NCBI RefSeq assembly: GCF_949628215.1
Contig: NC_134279.1
Location: forward strand, 50,518,266-50,582,265
Length of the DNA: 64,000 nucleotides
Reading direction: 5' to 3'
From: Phalacrocorax aristotelis
Lineage: Eukaryota; Chordata; Aves; Suliformes; Phalacrocoracidae
A program made the position numbers and the translations under genes. This document shows, one piece after another, positions 21,946-33,763 of the stretch. Every line of letters begins with the position of its first letter. The stretch's first letter is position 1. The notes under the pieces were generated by a model that worked only from the letters and a program-made list of their open reading frames with translations, did not search any database and was not told the origin of the DNA.

Positions 21946-24900
21946 TCTAAAAGAAACAGCTGGAAGAAATGTGCTGTATTAAAATCAGTTTATGTAGAAT
22001 ATTTTAAAGATTCATAATCTGAAACAACTACATAGTCATAAAATGCAGACACAAGGCTGTTTTAGGAAACTAAACCCCATTTACTAAACTGTGTTACTAA
22101 AAATGTAAGCGAGAACACAGATACTTGCGTTAAAAATGAAATAAAAAGTACTTGTGGGTTTGGAAGGTTTTTTTACTTTTTTTTAATCCCTGCTCTTAGA
22201 AAGTAAAGATTTTTTTTGTGTTCTCAATCTTCCTCACTTTAAAACGCATTACACAGTGCTTGGAAAGACTGCTTTGTGATTCATAAAACCTGCACTTTCA
22301 GGTCCAGGGTGATGTCTGTTTGACACAAGTGACTTTGGAAACCTAGTATGTTAAACTTTCACATTTATTTCAATGCTGAGATGCTGACAACAGAGCACTG
22401 AAGGAGACACTCAATACAATACATGGAACACAGACATCAATAAAAGGATTTTTATTTTCTTTACTACAGCTATTTAAGCAGTGAATGCTGTGGCACTTAT
22501 AGTTTCTAGCAAAACTAAACAAAATAATTTGTATTTCCTACAGCTGTGCTACTCTGATAGTCTAATTCTGTACAGTATAAAGCAATCTATATGTTAAAAG
22601 TTTTCATTTTCACTTCTAGTTTTGACATTAGTAATAGAAGAGTTGTTAAAGCTGAAAGATCAGAAGTAAAGTATTCCTTTATAGCAGTAAAATTAAATTA
22701 GCCTGCTCAAAAAGGTGAAGAATACGTATCTGTATATACTCTCAGGCTGCAATAAAAACTGTGTAGCCTAAGTGCTGCTGGCACAGTTCCACCACACAAA
22801 GCTACAAACTTTTCCTTTATAACAGTTATGAAGTCCCGTTACAGATGTAGAGAAAAAGGTCTTGCAGAGAAGTACTTTTTCCAGCTAGTTTTAATTGCTA
22901 TCTTAGGACATGATCCCAGCTTTATCTTTAAGTGAAAACAAAAAGGACCATTTATTTCTAAGTATTTTACTGCAACCTATCTACAATTAATTTCCACACC
23001 AAGATTTCACACTGTACAGGTGAAGAAACTACCTAAAACTCAAGATAAGAAGAATCTAAGAAGTCATTTTTAAATAATCAGTGCCAGAAAAAAATTATTA
23101 ATCCTGAACTAAGTTTAAAAGCTGTATTAGTACACCTATCTTGCTTTCATATGGTACCCAATCAAAATCACACAGTACCTCCCTCTCAGTAAGTGCACTT
23201 GCACAAAGCAGTATTTTTATGCCAACACAGCTTACTACTATACCATTAAGGAAATGAGATCCACCAGATACGCTCACTTTACCACAACCACATCTGCACT
23301 GGGCAGTGTACCAACCTAAGTCACACCAACACAGTTAGGAGTGATTCAGCTTCTGCATCTCACTATCAAGAATCATAACACAGGTGTAATTAAGTGCCTG
23401 CTGCTTTGGGAACTGGCAGATCTGTGCCCTACTGCCCTTGCACATTCATTCATATTCCCTTCTTCATCCCAACAGAAATGTCCAGTCAGCTGTGCAGTCA
23501 GAGGGTACCAACTGTAAGCAAGCCAGCCAACAAACAAATACCAGAAGCAAAAAAAAACCCAGACAAGTTCTAAGCTGGATAAACTCCCTGATCTGGCTAA
23601 CCTTACGACTATATCAGAACTATCTGTAGGCTAAAGGAAGGCAAATAAAAGCCATGTCATCAGAAGGAGTGAAACCCAGAGAGATCAACTGTAAAACCAC
23701 ACCTTCTGTACAACTTTCACCTAGGTGAACTGCCAGATTTATTTAGGAAATAAGAACACAATGCCCTTCCACATTTTCTTTGTTTTCATGTAGAAGCACA
23801 AGTATTCTATGAAAGGTTCACAGAGAACCTCTCCTGCCAAGTCAAGGAAAATTTGACAAGCATTCAAAACAAATGCACAGTTATCTTAGAAAAAAAAGCT
23901 ATGTTTTGTAAGTACTTTCTTCAGTTACAGATGAACTTCAGCTTTTTTTTTCAGCTTTGTAGATGTGCAAGACCCAACATTTCAACTGGCACTCTACCCT
24001 GACCTATGCCGCTAAGCGTAATGAGTTCACCTCGACAAGATTACAGGCCACCTGGGTTTACGGTCCAATTCAGTAAGCTGTTTCCTCATCATCATGTTAT
24101 ATAATTCTAAATACCCAGGAAAAGAAGTTTTTCCCTACTTTGCACTGTAAAAACAAGAAGTGGCAGTGTTCACCTGTACATAATACAAATAACTATTCAC
24201 ATATATTTCATTTAAAACTGTCACATAAGCTATCTTCAATTATCTCTGCTGTAGGAGTCTCATTACCTCTGAAGTAAATTCACTACCACAGATGGGTATT
24301 CTGAACACTATTCTCAAACAAGGACACTAGGCATATGCCAGTGCATCCTAATAAATACAGCTCAAAAATAACAATATCCTGATTACTTCCAGCATGTAGA
24401 TTTTGAAGTGTTCTAAACAGAACTGTGATCTTCCCAGAGAGCAAGTTGCTAAACGTTTGTGTCAGTCTGATATTTCCAGATACGTTAGTCAAGTGATCTT
24501 AAGATCACAGAGCTATGCTGATATTTCATCCTTTCAACTCAGCTAAAGAACATACAGAGGTTCAGGCAGCTTTTTTCTTACAAACTCTCCCATACCAAGT
24601 TGTGTTTTTTACCTCCCCACACACACTACACTAATTTGAATTTTTCTTTACTTTTCATTTCACCAGCTATTTCCAGAAGAAATCCTCTTATAAAACCTTT
24701 GGTATCCTCCCATCATGCTACTTCTGCATCCAGCAACCCATTACCAATATCGGCTTCTTGCACATTATGGGATCTGTATAGAAGCTCTATTTGAGCATGT
24801 GCATACTGCCTCACAACATTTACTAGGGACTTGGTAAAAAAGACTTTCAAGTACATTTTCTACAGAAATAATAAGATAACATGTAAGATTATAGTCAAAA

Positions 24901-25937
24901 CATATAAGATTGTAGTCAAAATATATTTTGTATGTGTAGCAGCAATACAAAAATTGCTCAGAAGCATCACTACAAAACATGCTAACAAACCAAAGATACA
25001 TATTTTTAAAGGCTTTTTTTCTGCAGCAGTGTTGTTTTGACATTTTTTTCCCCAGCGTTCACACGAACTGCAGGAGTTCTGAGAAGCACTTGATCCTGCA
25101 CACAGAAACTTTTGAAAATCAAAAATTAAACAGAAAACAGTTGTAAAAAGTCATCATACAGCCCTAAACCCTGAAAAATGGCAAAGATATAAGTTTAGCG
25201 TTTTAAGATATGCGCTCCTCCTCACTGAGCTTTAGTTTACCGTCAACTCATTAAACCCCTACAGAGTATCGCCAACCATACAATATCATCAAATAGGAAC
25301 AGACAAGGGAGCAAGTGCTCTCTTGCTGCACCGGTCAGCTCTCACACCAGCACTCCGCGCTAGAACTGCGAGGTCAAACCCGCGGGCCGAGGGGTGGATG
25401 GCCCCGGGGCTGGGGGTGGACAGCCCTACCAGCCTGCAGAGCCGGGTCCGAACCCCGCACCTCAGCCCTCGCCGGCGCCCCGCAGCGCGCCGTCCCATTT
25501 CCCCGGCGGCGGACAGATGGAGCGATGCCCACCAGGCCGCGGCGTGAAGCAGGCGGGGCGCTCCGGGACAGAGGCGGCCGGGAGGTGGGCGGAAAGCCCG
25601 CTCCTTCCCGGCGCCAAAACCGGGGCGGGCGGGGGCGGGCTCCGCCCCAGGCGCCTTAGGCAAACAAAAAAAGCGCGGCCGTTGCCACAGCCCCGCCGGC
25701 GTCTCCAGGGAGAGCGGGGGACGCGTCCTCCTCTGGGGCGGCGGAGAGCGACCCGCCTAAGCGGGGGCCGCCGCAACGCTCCGCTGGGCCTCTCGATTCC
25801 GTCCCCCGCCTCATCCCGGCTCTCTTCTCCCCGGCGCCGGCCGGGTGCCCGGCCGCCACGGAGGCCGCGCCGGGCCGGTCCTAGCCCACCAGCGGCGGCC
25901 CCCGCCGCCAGCCCAGGGGGAGGAGAGGGCGGCTCAC
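21946..25937. other. PCM1 intron 1
   Basis: About 4 kb between the noncoding first exon and the ATG exon. AT-rich, with T/A runs near 22170 and 23945. No repeat family or second gene was recognised. The open frames here (for example 24600-24794, 24765-25043) look like chance. Confidence 0.6.
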
Positions 25938-26113
25938 CCCGCGGCGGAGGGAGGGTCAGGCAGGCCCGGTTTCTCCTCCACCAACGCCTCCACCAACCGC
26001 GAGGCCTCGGCTGCCCGGCCGGGCGTTTCGCCTTCCGGCAGCAGAGAAGAGCGGCCTCGCTTCGCTGAACGCCGCAGCGCAGGCGGCTGGAGTCACAGCC
26101 CCGCCGCCATCTT
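25938..26113 (-). other. PCM1: PCM1 noncoding exon 1 (5' UTR), upper end approximate
   Basis: The strong donor GGGG|GTGAGC reads on the minus strand at 25938/25937. The exon is drawn up to the YY1 motif AAGATGGCGGC (26113-26103), which in many vertebrate promoters lies just downstream of the start site. The true start is probably within about 50 nt above 26113. Splicing would be to the ATG exon at 21945. Confidence 0.65.
26103..26113 (-). promoter_or_regulatory. YY1 motif overlapping a short upstream ATG
   Basis: AAGATGGCGGC on the minus strand is a consensus YY1 site of the kind found near transcription starts. Its ATG opens a five-codon frame (M-A-A-G-L-stop, 26110-26093) that would be an upstream ORF if transcription starts above it. 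Confidence 0.65.
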
Positions 26114-26279
26114 GGTCGCCTACTCCGCCAGGGTGGGGGAGGCGGCCCCCAGCGGACGGATACACACCGTTACCGGTAACCTCCTCCCAGCCGTGCCCTT
26201 CCGCGCTGCCCGCCCCCGGGCCACGTGACAACGGCGTGGACCCACCCTTCCCGCGCTCGTGGGCGCCCGTCGGGCGGGG

Positions 26280-26317
26280 AGCCCCGCCCCGCCCCGCCCC
26301 GCCCCGCCCCGCCCCGC
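26280..26317. repeat. GCCCC pentamer run (GC-box array)
   Basis: Seven or more tandem GCCCC units, each overlapping the SP1/KLF core CCCCGCCCC. On the PCM1 sense strand it is GGGGC repeats about 170-200 bp above the expected start, able to form a G-quadruplex. Confidence 0.85.
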
Positions 26318-26497
26318 CGGCCGGCAGAACTCCCAATCCCAGCGTGCCCTGCGTGAGGGGCGGGTTCGCGCCGCCCGGGGCCGGCGGTCTTCTCCTCAGG
26401 GCGCCACCACGTGTGGGCGCGGCGGCTCCGCCCTGCTGGGCGCTGCCGGGGGGCTCGCCTTGCTCGTAAAATAAAATACGAAAGCGATGGTGAACTC

Positions 26498-26511
26498 TAT
26501 AAATGACGTCA
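26498..26511. promoter_or_regulatory. TATAAA plus palindromic CRE
   Basis: TATAAA at 26498-26503 is directly followed by TGACGTCA at 26504-26511, a full ATF/CREB palindrome. It lies at the outer edge of the CpG island, about 390 bp above the PCM1 exon, facing the intergenic side on the + strand. It may be a distal PCM1 element or a divergent promoter. Confidence 0.5.
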
Positions 26512-26529
26512 CCTGACTGGAAGACTAGT

Positions 26530-29500
26530 AAAAATCACGTAAACATCCTCAGCGTGGACGAGGGTCAGACCATGTTCTTTGTTTGGAGCAGTATTAACTC
26601 GCAGAGCCTGTGTCTGCCGGCCTTTGGTCTCCAGCGGTGAAAAGGTGGAGGTCGTTGTGGTTTATCTGTTTTTCATTCTTTTTCGGCAACGCCATTATTC
26701 GCGTTTTGCTACTTGCTTTAGGGCTTGGAGTTTACAGATCCGGGTTCTTTAAACTTTCCTTTGGAAAAAAAATACAGAGGAAAAATTAGAAGGATTTGGC
26801 ATTTAGAAAATAAATAGTTGTGGGTAACACTGATCACCCCGTTGTTCCAGGCTGGTAAACTTGTATTTAGCTTTTCTTGTTAGTCGTCAGGGGGCTGGAC
26901 TTGCATAATATACTCAGGATTTTCGATTTCTGTTTCAGTAAAGCTGATACTTATTTTTCTTGCATTTGAGGTGATTGTCCCTCCTTGTGAGAAGGGGGAA
27001 AACAAGTTACCATTTTCAGCATCTCCATTACACTGAGTTTCTAAAGCAGAAGCATTAAATATTTATATCAGGCCTCATAATTCACCCTGGGTGAGAAACA
27101 TTTTACTGGTACTACACGGAAATGTAGTTAACCCCCCCATCTCTCCCATATTAGTACCAACACGAATGTATTTTTTGCCACCAAAAAATAAATGACACAT
27201 TAATAACTTTCAATGACACATTATCTGTAATTTAGAAAAGGAACTGAAATATTAGAAAACATATGAAATAAAAATGTTTCAATAAAAATGTTATTTTCTC
27301 CAGCAGATGCCCCGGTGTCAAAGGAATAGGTCTGAACAATACATAGCGCGTGAAAGAGGTGAGCATAAGCCTGCCTGTTAACAGCAGCATTTTTCTCCCA
27401 TTTCTTCCATGGGCTACAGGACTGTATCCCCATAACTGAAATCGCTTTAGAAAGAATCTGCAACAACTTGCAGAAGCCCTCTATGTAATGACTATATTCA
27501 TTTGTATTGCAATTCTGCAGCTAATAAAGAGGTTCATGTATCAGCTTTTTTTGTTATTATCCTTTGAACTAATGTCCTTTTATCCTTGCCTCAGATGCCG
27601 TGTCTGGATATTCAGCACAGTATTAGCAGCGTTGCTGTTGGCAAGACACTTCGTGTTGTCACAGTGGCATACCTCCTACTGCCCAGCAGGTGGAGGCAGA
27701 ATTTAAGGGAAAATAGTACTTTAATACAATGACTATCATTTTTTTGTTGCTTTAGTTTATTCTTAAAATACAGCTTCCTCATTCCTATTGTTTCCTGCAG
27801 GAAAAAAAAATCCTAAATAAAACTGTAATACACAGTTAAAGAAAAACAATAAATTAAATAGATTTTAGTATGTTTTAGTAACAATGCCTTTACTATAGTC
27901 CCCTATATATCATAACTGCATATTTACCTTACCACATGATGTCATATATTGGCAGTATGTTTCTCATAGGCACTCACAGCATCATTACTCTGATTCTGGC
28001 TTGCAATTTGCAGGATGATTTTTCTCTCATTTTTTTTGTCCCTCTTCTGGAATTGGCTGCAAACTTGTTCTTTAAAAAAAAAAAAAAAAGAAGAAAAAAA
28101 GGTGCTCCAAAGAAATAAAACAGTACCAGCTCCTCAGAGCCCTCAGAGCTGTTTTTCATTGGGGATGGGGGCTGAAAAAAGGTACAGTAAACATTAAGGA
28201 GTCATGGATTGCACTGCAAGAAGCATTATTTCCAGTAGGTGGTTCTCTGCTGCTGTTATAAAATAACATTTTAGGATTTGGGAATGACTGTGAGCCAAAA
28301 CTAATATAGTTTAAAGAATGTCTTGTTAATTAAAAAAAAATAAAAACCTCTTTTGGGGGAAGTCCTATATCAACACTAATGAGCCTCTAGATTGACAGTA
28401 ACTAATTCCTCCTACAAAGATCTCTGTTATAAGTGCTTCCATCAGCAGACATGCTAATGAATGCACCCTCACAAAAACTGAATGGATTATCTTTGAGATA
28501 GCCCAATGTAATTAGGATTGAAAGCTACGTCAGAGACATGATGATTTTTTCCTTGAGCATCTGCTGGCTGTATCTTGTTGATTTTACTTTATTATTCCAG
28601 AGTAAAAGGAAAGAATGCAAACAAAATACAGGCATGTAAGGACTAGAGACAAGAAGAAATGAAGGGTTAAAGTTTTAGAGAGACATAGGAGATGTGAGGA
28701 GTAGTTGAGAAGAGAGATTTTTAAAGGCCCTGGAACAAAGGCAGTAAGTAACAGAGCATTCGGTTCAAATAGTAATTGTCCACTTTTTTTTGCTGATTTT
28801 GTGACAAAGAGGTTTTCGCTGCAAAAATTAAACTGGCCAAAAATGATTGGTTTACCATAATATGGCTACACAGTGACTATCAGGCTACTATACTAAAGGT
28901 AATTTTTCTTTCTTTGAGTAACATTAGATTGGAAAGATTCTTTTAACAGAGTTTTGAGTTCATGTATATAGAAAGATAAAGTGCCCACTTATCCCTATGG
29001 GGTCTGATAATAAATTAAGGTAGATGTCAGGCAGAGGCACAGGCATTTAAGGCCCCAAAGCCATGCATTGTGGTGGTCAAGGATTAGCCAGTTCACTACC
29101 AGTGAAGAAGAAAGCAATTTTTGACGATTCACTCAAGCATAATAGCCATCAGAAGCAATAAAGGAAAGAAGAGTAATTGGGATGTAGGTATTAGCTAACC
29201 TGGTCAGACCCCAGAAAACTACCTGAATCTCAGCTGAATAATGGACAAGATCCCTGTCGTAAACCTTCCCCACATCTGCAGGAGTGGGGAAAGTAATCCT
29301 CTTGATACTGCTGTTACCTCACCAGTCTGTAATATTTGCTGTTACACGCACTCGAGGTCTTACATTCTAGTAAAATATCAGTGACTGGCGTCAAATCTAC
29401 TGCTAAAAAGTGATGGGATGGAGCCGTGAGGCATAACCAGTTTTGTTTTACTAAGCATGCTTGTTTCACACAACCAAAACACATCAGGAGCACCACTGTT

Positions 29501-31090
29501 GCTCTGCCTAGAAGCCCTAGGACCACATTTTTCTCCTTGTCCCCTTTGAAGTCAGGGTCCATTAAAGCCGATTATGAAAACCTTTTTAAAAGAGGTCTCT
29601 ATAGCACAAAAGTTTTATTCCTTGGCTAACAAAAGCAATCCAAGAAGAAACAAAATGCTTTAGTTGTTCTGAAAAGACAGATTGGAGTTAAACAGGCATG
29701 TCTGCAGATTCCTAAGCAAAGTGAGTAGGAACAACCTTGAATTCTTAATATCTTGGATGTTCATTCTGTATCATGGTATTGTCTAGCCCTTTCCATATTA
29801 TTTAGATTTCTAGAGTCATGATCCAAATATGTGCTACCCTGAAAAAAAAAACAAAATTAAAAAGTGAGCAGAAGAAAGATAAAATTATTACATAGCTGAG
29901 AAATACCACATAAATTTCTCCCTCTGGATTGAATCCAAGGACAAGAATATGAATGAAAGAAGCAATCCCACCACGTGAAAACAAAATGTTTGGAACCAGC
30001 TCATGCCTCTCTGCCCAACCCCCATTTTTTTTTTCCATTTTGCAATAAAATAAAATTAATTTTTATTTTCCTTGGTTCTCAGTGTACAGAATGAAAGATA
30101 CCTCTATTTGAGAGTTCATTCTAAGAGGAAAAGGTCATAAATACTTTCTACTTCTACCTTTTGTAGTTGGAAACTAAACTATCTGATAGCAGTCATTCCT
30201 GCATGTTCATAACTAAGTGCTTTCTCTACACTGTATAGCTTCAGTTATGTTGAAAACATATCAGCATTGTTAATGAAAATTAGTTAGAAATGAAATTAGT
30301 TAAAAAACAAAACAGCATATAAAAGCTACAGTGAATGCTTCAAAGCCACCTAATTTTTATTTTCGTATGTGTTCATCTTTCTTTAAATGGAAGAAAATCT
30401 GCCAAAGTTTTAGGTCATTTTATAGCCACTATGCAGTTTGATACTGAACATCTGATCCAGAAAAATAAAAAATTCCTAATAATTACATGGCTTTACATTC
30501 ATAATCTAGTATGTGTTGACTTTTTATTAAAAAGTTACCATAAGGAGTTCCACTGTAGCTACACAGGGTTGAGTAATTATAAGATATGCTGCATTTCATC
30601 CTCTGGCAATAATGTTTTTGAAATAGATATTTGTTTTTCTGGTTCAGGAGGTTATGCAAATATAGAAGTACTGAGTAAAGTACGATGACCTGGCATGTCC
30701 GATGACTAATATATATGTGTGTGTGTATATATATATGAAAGGATTTTAATTAGAGTAACTTTAAAGTGTTTAAAATAACTTTGAAACCTAAATCTTTCTG
30801 TTACATTTCCAATAAAATTGCCATGTTATGGTTGTACAATCTTTGACCCTTCTGTATTTCTACGTGGCAGCTGAAGGTGATTTAAAACTTTCCTGGATAA
30901 AAAACATACACATGAGAAAAAGTAAAGCTTTATGTTTTATAAATGGTGCTTAACACCTGCGTTACAGCTTATCAGGGAAAAATGGTGGTTCCTTGTACTA
31001 CAAAAGCTTCTTGTGTGCTTGCAACTTCTTTAGAGCCTGAATGATAGAATGATGATATGAACACATTATCTTGTGTTCGCTGATTTTACA
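26530..31090. other. Intergenic, no gene seen
   Basis: AT-rich sequence above the PCM1 promoter. Simple tracts only (A-run at about 28073-28100). Open frames up to 82 codons have no recognisable product or splice context. Confidence 0.6.
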
Positions 31091-31800
31091 ATCGTAGAAT
31101 CACAGAATGGTTTGGGTTGGAAGGCACCTTAAAGATCATCTAGTTCTAACCCCACTGCCATGGGCAGGGACACCTTCCACCTGACCAGGTAGCACAAAGC
31201 CCCATCCAGCCTAGCCTTGAACACTTCCAGGGATGGGGCATCCACAGCTTCTCTGGGCAACCTGTTCCAGTGCCTCACCACCCTCACAGTCAAGGATTTC
31301 TTCCTTATATCTAATCTAAATCTGCCTTCTTTCATTTTAAAGCCATTAGTCCTTGTCCTATCACTACATGCCCTTGTTAAAAGTCCCTCTCCAGCTTTCT
31401 TGTAGGCTCCTTTCAGCTCCTGGAAGGCTGCTATAAGGCCTCAGTGGAGCCTTCTCTTCTCCAGGCTGAACAACCCCAACTCTCTCAGCCTGTCTTCACA
31501 GGAGAGGTGCTGCAGCCCTCTGATCTTCTTTGTGGCCTTCCTCGGGACTTGCTCCAACAGGTCCATGTCCTCCTTATGCTGGGGGCCCCAGAATTGGATG
31601 CAGCACTCCAGGTGGGGTCTCACCAGAGCAGAGTAGAGGGACAGAATCACCTCCCTCAACCCGCTGGCCATGCTTCTTTTGATGCAGCCCAGGATGTGTT
31701 TGGCTTTCTGGGCTGTGAGCGCACATTGCAAGCTTATATTTAGTTTTTAATCCAAGTCCTTCTCTGCAGGTCTGCTGTCAATCCACTCATTGCCCAGCTT
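31091..31800 (-). mobile_element. CR1 LINE fragment, 5'-truncated
   Basis: Starts on + with the reversed CR1 3' end (agaatcacagaatggtttgg, then ggttggaaggcacctt). Minus-strand frames at 31129-31335 and 31441-31731 give the CR1 C-terminal region ([36 protein letters not shown]). It is broken into separate frames and lacks the catalytic reverse transcriptase core, so it is an inactive fragment. Confidence 0.9.
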
Positions 31801-33240
31801 ATATTCATGTCTAGGGTTGCCCGAAGCTGTTATGCTTCTGTCAGATAAAATACGTCAGGAAGTACTCAGATGAAACTTCTAATATAATGAGAACAAAGAC
31901 CACTGATTTCTTGTGCTAGCTATTTCTTTTAAACACCTAAAAAGATATGGATCTAATACAACGGTTTTTACCTTGCTTATAGGAAGTAAGAAACATCTTG
32001 ATTTAGTACAGAAGTGAAGAACAGCATTTTATTCTTTATACATACTTTCGTCAAAAAACTGGTAAAGGAGTAATTAATGATCCTTGCCACATTTTGCTTC
32101 ACTTCTGTGCAAACTCTTCCAAGATCAGAAAATCTGAATAAGATTTGTGTGAACAGCAAGGTCTTTACTGGCCACATTAAGGTCAATGACATTTGCCAGT
32201 GTTCAGTATTGGGTGTATCCTACAGGTCTAAGAAAAACCTTTCTCTCTTCCTTTTGTGTTTATACGACTTCCATTTGTATACTTTTTGAGAGTCTTCTAT
32301 TTAGTATTTTTATTCTTGCAAAATTTTTCTGATGATGGGTAGCCTATAGACTTCTTGAATAACACAAATCTCTGACCTGATGCTGTATATAATTCTTGTT
32401 TAACTGAACCACAGCCATACATTTTATCCATTTAGTCTTTGTTTAAAGACTTTAAGTGATGGAGATTCCACTTGTAACCCTCAATAAATTGTTTAAATGG
32501 TTAATAAATCTGAGTTTAAAATGCCATGCCTTTATTCCACTTTATAAATTTGGAGCCCACCCATTGAGTAATGTTCGGTTAAATTGAGAGTTAAGAGTCA
32601 CGCTATGAAGAGATATCTCCCTCCTTGCAAAAATCTTAGTAAGATTCCCAGTAAAAATGACTTTCTGAATTATTTTGAATTTTTGAATGATTCTTAGTGT
32701 AGGCTACTCATGAGAAATTTATTGCAATTATTAAATATTTGAAATTCAGAATATGAAGTTTATTAGTTGATGCAGTGTAATTAGTAAAGAGAAATACTGC
32801 CACGTAAATGGATTCCAAGTAATACTCCAGAAATTATTCAGAGGAAGTGTGCAACAAGTATTAATCTTCAAAAGGAAGTTGATGGTGTGAATATTTATAT
32901 TGTGGAATATAAAACTCATTTTCTGGTTTTGTTCAGTATTTCCTTAAAAGTTCACTTCTTCCAGAAGCATTCCTTTAAGCATACTCATTTATTGAACTTT
33001 TTGGATGAGCCAACGTAGAAGGAGGACAAACACTCAGAACAAATTGCATTTTAAAACATTCTTTGATGTATTCATCTGGCTCTAAAAAGCTTATCTAGAA
33101 AGTGATTTTGTCTAACCAGGTCACTGAGATCATGTGCTTCTGAGTGCCTTCCAATTTAGCTAAAAATACTGACTTAGATCAAACAAGATTCTTTGTCCTT
33201 TTTTCTTGTTCCCTTTGGCTTTGTCTGTACTATGTTTGTT

Positions 33241-33312
33241 ACTTTGGGTTTGGTTTTTTTTAGCAGTTGTTTTAGTACTTTGGGTTTGGGGTTTTTTTAA
33301 GCAGTTTTTTTT
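33241..33312. repeat. 36-bp imperfect tandem duplication
   Basis: Two copies starting ACTTTGGGTTTGG at 33241 and 33277, each followed by a T-run and AGCAGTT. Local duplication only. Confidence 0.8.
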
Positions 33313-33624
33313 ATCATCTTTAACGTGTAACTTCTAGTCTGAGTGATTATGTTTTATTTCTAAATCAGTTGAGTCAGTTCTGCTTTCTATATACCTCTGA
33401 AGCCTAAGAGATTTAGGCTCTGATTCAGGAAAGCACTGGAGTATATAGCTGAATGTGATGCTGAGAGCAATTTCCTGGATCAAAGCAGTGAAAAGGAGTG
33501 GATGATTTTTTGTTATTTTTGGTCTATTTTTATTTCAGAAGTGTTGTGTTATGCTCAGAATTACCATCTTCTTCTTATGTTGCAATTTAGTCTTGATAAC
33601 TGGAACTTCTCAGTAACGTTCCTG

Positions 33625-33763
33625 CCCAATGACTCATAGCAGATGTAAGCCTCAACTCCCAGAATTTAATAGCAAAAACAATCGCAGCCTGGGAAGGGCT
33701 CCGGAATTCTTTGCAACAGCTTAAGAAGATTTAACAACTTTGTGTTCTGTCCAGAGGGTGAAG
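33625..33763 (+). other. Candidate FGL1 noncoding first exon and promoter
   Basis: The ATG exon of FGL1 begins after an acceptor, so a leader exon must lie upstream. This segment has an AP-1 site (TGACTCA, about 33630), a C/EBP-like TTGCAACA near 33712, and a donor GTGAAG|GTAAAC at 33764, and it is less AT-rich than its surroundings. The gene is liver-expressed and IL-6-inducible in mammals. No TATA box or HNF1 palindrome is clear, so this is only a candidate. Confidence 0.25.

Larger units (their letters stand above)
25330..26510. promoter_or_regulatory. PCM1: CpG island, PCM1 promoter
   Basis: A sharp switch from AT-rich flanks to dense GC and CpG, the only such block in the window. It covers the noncoding first exon of PCM1 and extends about 350 bp upstream. 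Visible sites include a run of GC boxes (26280-26317), two CACGTG E-boxes (26222-26227 and 26408-26413), a YY1 motif at 26103-26113 and an ETS-type CCGGAAG on the minus strand near 26031-26037. This is a typical TATA-less housekeeping promoter for a minus-strand gene. Confidence 0.88.

Noticed and set aside
25289..26474. Long open frames in all frames around the PCM1 promoter, up to 224 codons.
   Set aside because: Stop codons are rare in a CpG island. The translations are low-complexity Arg/Pro/Gly/Ala with no conserved motif.
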